Assembly: GCA_030737875.1 (NCBI GenBank)
Contig: CM060923.1
Span: forward strand, 37,316,501 to 37,380,500
Direction: 5' to 3'
DNA: 64,000 nucleotides
From: Allium sativum
Taxonomy: Eukaryota; Streptophyta; Magnoliopsida; Asparagales; Amaryllidaceae
Shown: in pieces, positions 60,171 through 64,000 of the stretch
Layout of the letters: every line of letters begins with the position of its first letter
Position numbering within the stretch: the first letter of the stretch is position 1
The notes under the pieces: generated by a model
What the model was told of the DNA's origin: nothing
Seen by the model: only the letters and a program-made list of their open reading frames with translations
The model's database searches: none
Position numbers and translations under genes: made by a program

Positions 60171-60323
60171 TGTGTAGAGAGTGTTTCAGAACCATTAGAT
60201 CACCCTAGAAGCCATCAGGTCCGTCCAGCACATCAAAAATCGTCATTAGAACTCTCTAGAACCCTGTGCATGTTTCTGGCTCGACATGGGCACACTTCAC
60301 AAGTGCGCTAGTGTATTTTTGTG

Positions 60324-60348
60324 CTGGCGCACTTCACAAGTGCGCCAG
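60324..60348. promoter_or_regulatory. U3 inverted repeat in F (CTGGCGCACTT arms)
   Basis: CTGGCGCACTT, a 3-base loop, AAGTGCGCCAG: perfect 11-base arms. A second, weaker GCACACTTCACAAGTGCGC copy is at 60290-60309. It occupies the position held by GTCGAC palindromes in A, A', B and D. Confidence 0.85.
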
Positions 60349-60560
60349 TGCATTTCTGGCCTGTTTTCAGTTTTTCTGCCTAACTTCGTTCGTCCATATC
60401 TCCTTCATACGGTATCCGTTTTACGCAAACTCGGACTCTATCTCAAGCAGAATTTCGAGACGAATGCAATGGCGCAACCCGTTTCCCTTAATTCTTCTCC
60501 TAAAAATTAAGTATACTTTAATTTGTTACTTTTACGTTCACAGAAAATACGGGGTGTTAC

Positions 60561-60595
60561 TTTCTCCCCTCCTTAAAGGATTTCGTCCCCGAAAT
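60561..60595 (-). other. Element F polypurine tract and upstream box
   Basis: On the minus strand: TTTCGGGGACGAAATCC, then TTTAAGGAGGGGAGAAA, directly next to the 3' LTR. Confidence 0.9.
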
Positions 60596-61587
60596 CTTCA
60601 AGTTAAGAAGAATGAGTCCTACCATCCAATCATCCATCTACTCAACCATCATCCACAAGCATCCATTTTCCTTAGAAAACTTCTAATGTTGTATGAACAT
60701 ATGCAAAAGTGTGTGTATATGTCTCTTATCTAATGCAAAGATTAGGCGGTCTACTGATTCAGTTGACCTCCTCAATGTGAACCATGTTGGTGCCATGAGT
60801 CCAATTATGTATGCAAGAAATCCTATTTGATACACATCATTTCTATATGTGTGCGCAATCATTCATCCAAATGCTACATCCATGTGATGAATCAATCATT
60901 TTGCATCCACAAAACTGAAAATGCACACATATCCATATGCAGTATGAGAGTGTTTTCGAGCCGATCTAGTGCCTAGTGTGTGTATATGCATCCACAAGCA
61001 ACCACTAGCAACCACTTGCATCCACTGGCAACCATCAAACATAACTTGTCTCAAACACGTGTTTACACCCATTGGTTTCTACCTAAAGTTCGAAGATTCG
61101 ATCAATAGGATACATTCGAATGATGGAAGCGAGTAAAGATGAAACAAAACTTGGTTTGCATTAGACCATGGTTGAGGGAATAATTTCCCTAAGTATCGGC
61201 CCCAAAGACCGAAACCAACATCAGATTGACACCCAGAGGATTACCCTCTTTAGACAATGTCAAAACTGGAAATCTTAACCTTATCAGAAATATTCAGACA
61301 TTTACAGATTACTGGTACAGATCAGATTACCGAACTAAGCATGATAAAAACCAGAATGTATGCGTCCTACTTGACGCCTAACACATATATCTCTCAATCC
61401 CCAATCTATCACAAACAGATGAGTCCTAACCCTTACGGGTTTGAGTCTACAGCGGAATCAGAAACAATACTAGTATTAAAGTGCAGAGTATCGATTACAG
61501 AATCAAAATGCCAGAATCAGAAAGAGTTTTAACTCAAAAATCAGATAAGAAAATTAAACCTTCTACATAAATTTTCTTATTTCTACC
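60596..61587 (-). other. Element F non-coding interior between gag and PPT
   Basis: The part next to the PPT (60596-61130) is homologous to the 3' region of element B (14331-14900). The part at 61195-61240 matches the sequence GTGTCAATCTGATGTTG..CGGTCTT found inside the A' LTR (6586, 12445). The part at 61241-61587 contains TTCCGCTG on the minus strand and shows nothing else I recognise. No pol domain on either strand. Confidence 0.8.
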
Positions 61588-62508
61588 CTATCTACCAGTC
61601 ACTTGAGCATTCGCCTGTCCTCCAGAAGTGGGTTCTGCCCTCTGCCCTTGCCCTCGTTTCTTCGGGCAGTCCCTAGTGAAGTGTCCCATCTCACCACAGT
61701 TGAAGCAAGTGCCCTTCCTTTTCCTGCAATCCTTGTTCAGATGAGTCGAGCTTCCACAAGTAAAGCACTTTTTCTCCTTCTTATCTTCAGACTTCTCATC
61801 CTTCTTTTGTGTTTCCTTTTTGGGCCATGCTTTCTTATTCTGTGGTTCTTCCTTCTTTGTCTCTTTTTGGCCCTTGTCTTCCTCGTGCAGTAGTACCATG
61901 TCCACCAATTTCTCGTAAGTCGCTCCCATGGGTACATGGGTCATGGCTAGGCTGTGTAGTGGCTCGTTCAATCCTTTAACAAAGCGGAGAGCCTTTTTAT
62001 GCTGAGTGTTGACTAAATCCAGTCCGAACCTAGCCAGTTGGTTGAACTGGTTGACATATTCCTTGACCGTCGTACTTCCTTGCTTAAGAGATAAGAACTT
62101 TTCCAATTGTAGACTTCGTTCGGCTTGCGAGAGGAATTTCGTCTCAAACCTTGTTCTGAAATCCATCCATGTTTCAACCGGCCTCTCGGCGTTAGTGACT
62201 TCCCACCAGTAGGAAGCTTCGTCTTTGAGCTACCATACCGCCAACGGTACCTTTTGCCTATCGTCCACCTCGAAGATAACGAACAGATCCTCAGTTTCTT
62301 TAAGCCAGTTCCTCGCTTCTACGAATGATTCAGTTCCCTTGAAATCCTTTCCACCCATGGCCCTAAAGTCTTTACAGATCTTTGAGAAAGCAATTGCACG
62401 AGGAGGGGGATCATTTGCTGGACCTGCGGCGGCGGTCCTAGCCTCAAGGTATTGACGAAACCAACCGGGTACATGAACACCCTCTGGTATCTCAGATGCT
62501 TCAGACAT
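61588..62508 (-). pseudogene. Element F gag, one in-frame stop
   Basis: Gag-type capsid protein, about 306 codons from MSEASEIPEGVHVPGWFRQY to AQVTGR and a TAG at 61588. Domains in order: N-terminal linker, capsid core (NWLKETEDLF, DEASYWWEV, FLSQAERSLQLEKFLSLKQG, VKEYVNQFNQLARFGLD, RFVKGLNEPLHSL), a Lys/Glu-rich stretch, then two CX2CX4HX4C zinc knuckles (CFTCGSSTHLNKDC and CFNCGEMGHFTRDC). The only break I see is a TAG in place of a Leu codon in the sequence VW-stop-LKDEASYWW near 62228, a one-base change. The frame is otherwise clean, unlike element A, in line with recent activity. It ends shortly after the knuckles, with no protease. Confidence 0.92.
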
Positions 62509-62680
62509 GCTGAAACGAAAAAGGAAAGATTCAATACAAAAAGGACCGAAGGAAAGATATATGGCTCTTGGGGATTATGTTTTTCAAAATAAGCTTTATT
62601 CTTGAAAATATTTCCTTTCAAAACCTTTTTGAAAATAGTTTTCAAAAAAAAAAAACTTTACCCAAATCTGGTAACCTTCA

Positions 62681-62692
62681 GCCCTGATACCA
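62681..62692 (-). other. Element F primer-binding site
   Basis: TGGTATCAGGGC on the minus strand: the initiator tRNA-Met PBS with one mismatch (A to G), two bases from the 5' LTR. Confidence 0.92.
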
Positions 62693-62694
62693 AG

Positions 62695-64000
62695 TGTAAC
62701 ACCCCACCTCCGTTAAGGTCACTCACAAAGGGAATGCCTTAAATTTGATGGAGCATTTTAGTAAACAGAACAGAATATTACAAGGCAGATATAAAAATAA
62801 TACTTGAAAAACTTTATAACTTTATTACAGCGGACATAAATCAATTTGGTTACAACTTTATCAAAAACTCAAGTACATATATATCAGCCTTATTCAAAAG
62901 TCTTCATAGTACAAAACTTTAAAATCATAATCCCCACCAAAGATGCCATAAAAAGACAAGCTATACTTTAAGCACTCCAAGTAGGAAGAAAGATCCGGAT
63001 CAAGCTAGAGTATTCCCTCCTTGAAAACCTTGGGGGGGGGGGGAACGGAAGAAAATAGGCGAAACAACAAGGGTCAGACATAAAGTCTGGCAAGTCCAGT
63101 GACTTTCAGTTATGAACAGATAATAATGTCATGGCATGCAAATAAAACTGGACGAGAGATAACAGGAAATAGGAATAACAGATATACTTAGGTTAAACAG
63201 AAGAAACATAATGATATTACTTTTCACTTCTCTGCACTAATACTAGTATAACAGGATTAGGTGTTACCCTAATGTCTAAACAGAAACAGAAACAGAATAA
63301 TGGGCCTTTACCACCCTAACAGAAGGTACAGAAACATAATGCAAATAATGGGCCTTTACCACCCGAACAGAAAGTACAGAAACAGAATGCTAGTAATGGG
63401 CCTTTACCACCCGAACAGAGACAGAAACGGAAACAAAATAATCCCTACGGAAACAGAATGTTAGAATTAGGTGTACACTAGTAAATGTGCCTTTACCACC
63501 CGAACAGACGGTACCTCGCAGAAACAGACAGGTGTTGCCACCCAACAGAAACAGACGGTACCAACAGAAACATACAGAACTAAGGGTTCCCTAAAACCCT
63601 ACCCCAAGCGATCGGCTCCCTAATACATAAATACCCTGTGCCAGCCCCACAAAAGGGTGTATCATTCCCCTAAGTGGCATCATTTAAATGACACAGACCT
63701 ATTTACAGATGTCACGGCGTCTTACATCCTCAGAGGCAGACCGGGATCCATGCACGCACATGACCCGGTTGGAACGCACCATCAACACCCCTCGTCATTA
63801 TCAGAATGAATCGCTTATAATTAGTTCAGTAAGCGTGCCCGGACCCTACCTACTGTTGGGTCAAAGTTTTGATACCAGAAAGGGTTACTGACTAATATGG
63901 GTCCCAAACAACAGATGACACAAGCATTTTTCCCTCCTAACCTTGTGCCCCCAGACTAACAGATTTCAGATTTACTTGTTTACAAGTTCAGACATACAGA
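62695..64000 (-). repeat. Element F 5' LTR, partial (1306 bp in window)
   Basis: Starts TGTAACACCCCACCTCC on the plus strand and is nearly identical to 56926-58210, including the G-run near 63030 and the 'aatgggcctttaccaccc' repeats. Differences are scattered single bases and small indels (for example an extra 'aagcacttca' at 57200 missing here). Confidence 0.93.

Larger units (their letters stand above)
56926..60560 (-). repeat. Element F 3' LTR, 3635 bp
   Basis: Plus-strand edges TGGAACACCCCACC (a T to G change from TGTAACACC) and ACGGGGTGTTAC. It contains GCAGCGG near 57060, tandem repeats built on 'aatgggcctttaccaccc' (57540-57790), the GTGTATCACTCCC..GTGGCAACC block near 57882, hairpins (58459-58662), a degenerate 'agcagattaggcaattta' repeat field (58790-59030), a 34-bp array (59547-59710), a TATA box (60163) and an inverted repeat (60324). 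Confidence 0.9.
56926..64000 (-). mobile_element. Element F: LTR retrotransposon with gag but no pol (TR-GAG-like), runs past window end
   Basis: On the minus strand: 5' LTR (62695 to beyond 64000), PBS, gag (62508-61588), about 1 kb of non-coding sequence, PPT, 3' LTR (60560-56926). The distance between gag and PPT leaves no room for protease, RT, RNase H or integrase, and none is seen. The two LTRs are very similar over the 1.3 kb that can be compared, so the insertion is recent. Non-autonomous elements of this layout have been called TR-GAGs; the assignment is by structure. It is inserted in LTR E. Confidence 0.88.

Overview
The window is plant nuclear DNA, almost certainly from pericentromeric or otherwise repeat-packed heterochromatin. 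I found no host gene that I could defend. Everything recognisable is LTR-retrotransposon material. The evidence is Ty3/gypsy chromovirus-type gag-protease-RT-RNase H-integrase remnants, primer-binding sites complementary to plant initiator tRNA-Met (TGGTATCAGAGC), the polypurine-tract context typical of plant Tekay/Del-like elements (TTTCGGGGACGAAAT, then a G-rich tract, then TGTAACACC), very long LTRs (2.7 to 6.8 kb), and a degraded 'putative gypsy-type transposon' (PF04195-like) gag gene. The species cannot be named from this. Element boundaries were read by eye and most should be good to a few bases.

Layout, left to right. (A) 1-6585, minus strand: a degenerate gypsy element cut by the window edge (integrase, RNase H, RT, protease, gag, PBS, 5' LTR 3914-6585). 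It sits inside the 5' LTR of (A') 6586-14241, plus strand: LTR tail 6586-8285, a deleted non-coding interior, PPT and a 4.4-kb 3' LTR 9796-14241. A' sits in the chromodomain end of (B), plus strand: integrase C-terminus 14242-14330, a 3' non-coding region, PPT, and a 3' LTR split into 14915-16098 and 41823-44132. The split is caused by (C) 16099-41817, a 25.7-kb LTR-internal-LTR-internal-LTR array flanked by the target-site duplication tattt. Its LTRs are about 6.8 kb and its two internal regions are each 1044 bp and non-coding. The first internal region carries (D), a 3204-bp solo LTR with a perfect acaag duplication. B itself is inserted into (H), a minus-strand PF04195-like pseudogene (44133-47037). 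Further right are repeat-rich unassigned DNA (47038-49690), a diverged relative of the C LTR (about 49690-52760), a fragment (G) of a minus-strand LTR (52761-53125), LTR (E) from 53126, and (F) from 56926 to beyond the window end. F is a recent minus-strand element with gag but no pol.

Insertion order from nesting: H before B; B before A' and C; A' before A; C before D; G before E; E before F.

The Tekay-like LTRs (A, A', B, D, E, F) differ in sequence but share an architecture. Each LTR whose promoter end is visible (A, A', B, D, F) has a cluster of strong palindromes just upstream of a TATA box. About 0.9-1.5 kb downstream of the TATA box (far further in element B coordinates once C is removed) all six have a tandem pair of roughly 95-nt hairpins whose stems change by compensating substitutions, and a conserved CCGCTG motif lies near the LTR 3' end. 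The covarying hairpin pair, the three-LTR element C, the pol-less gag element F and the spliced-leader-like GC-rich block in the C LTR are the most interesting observations.
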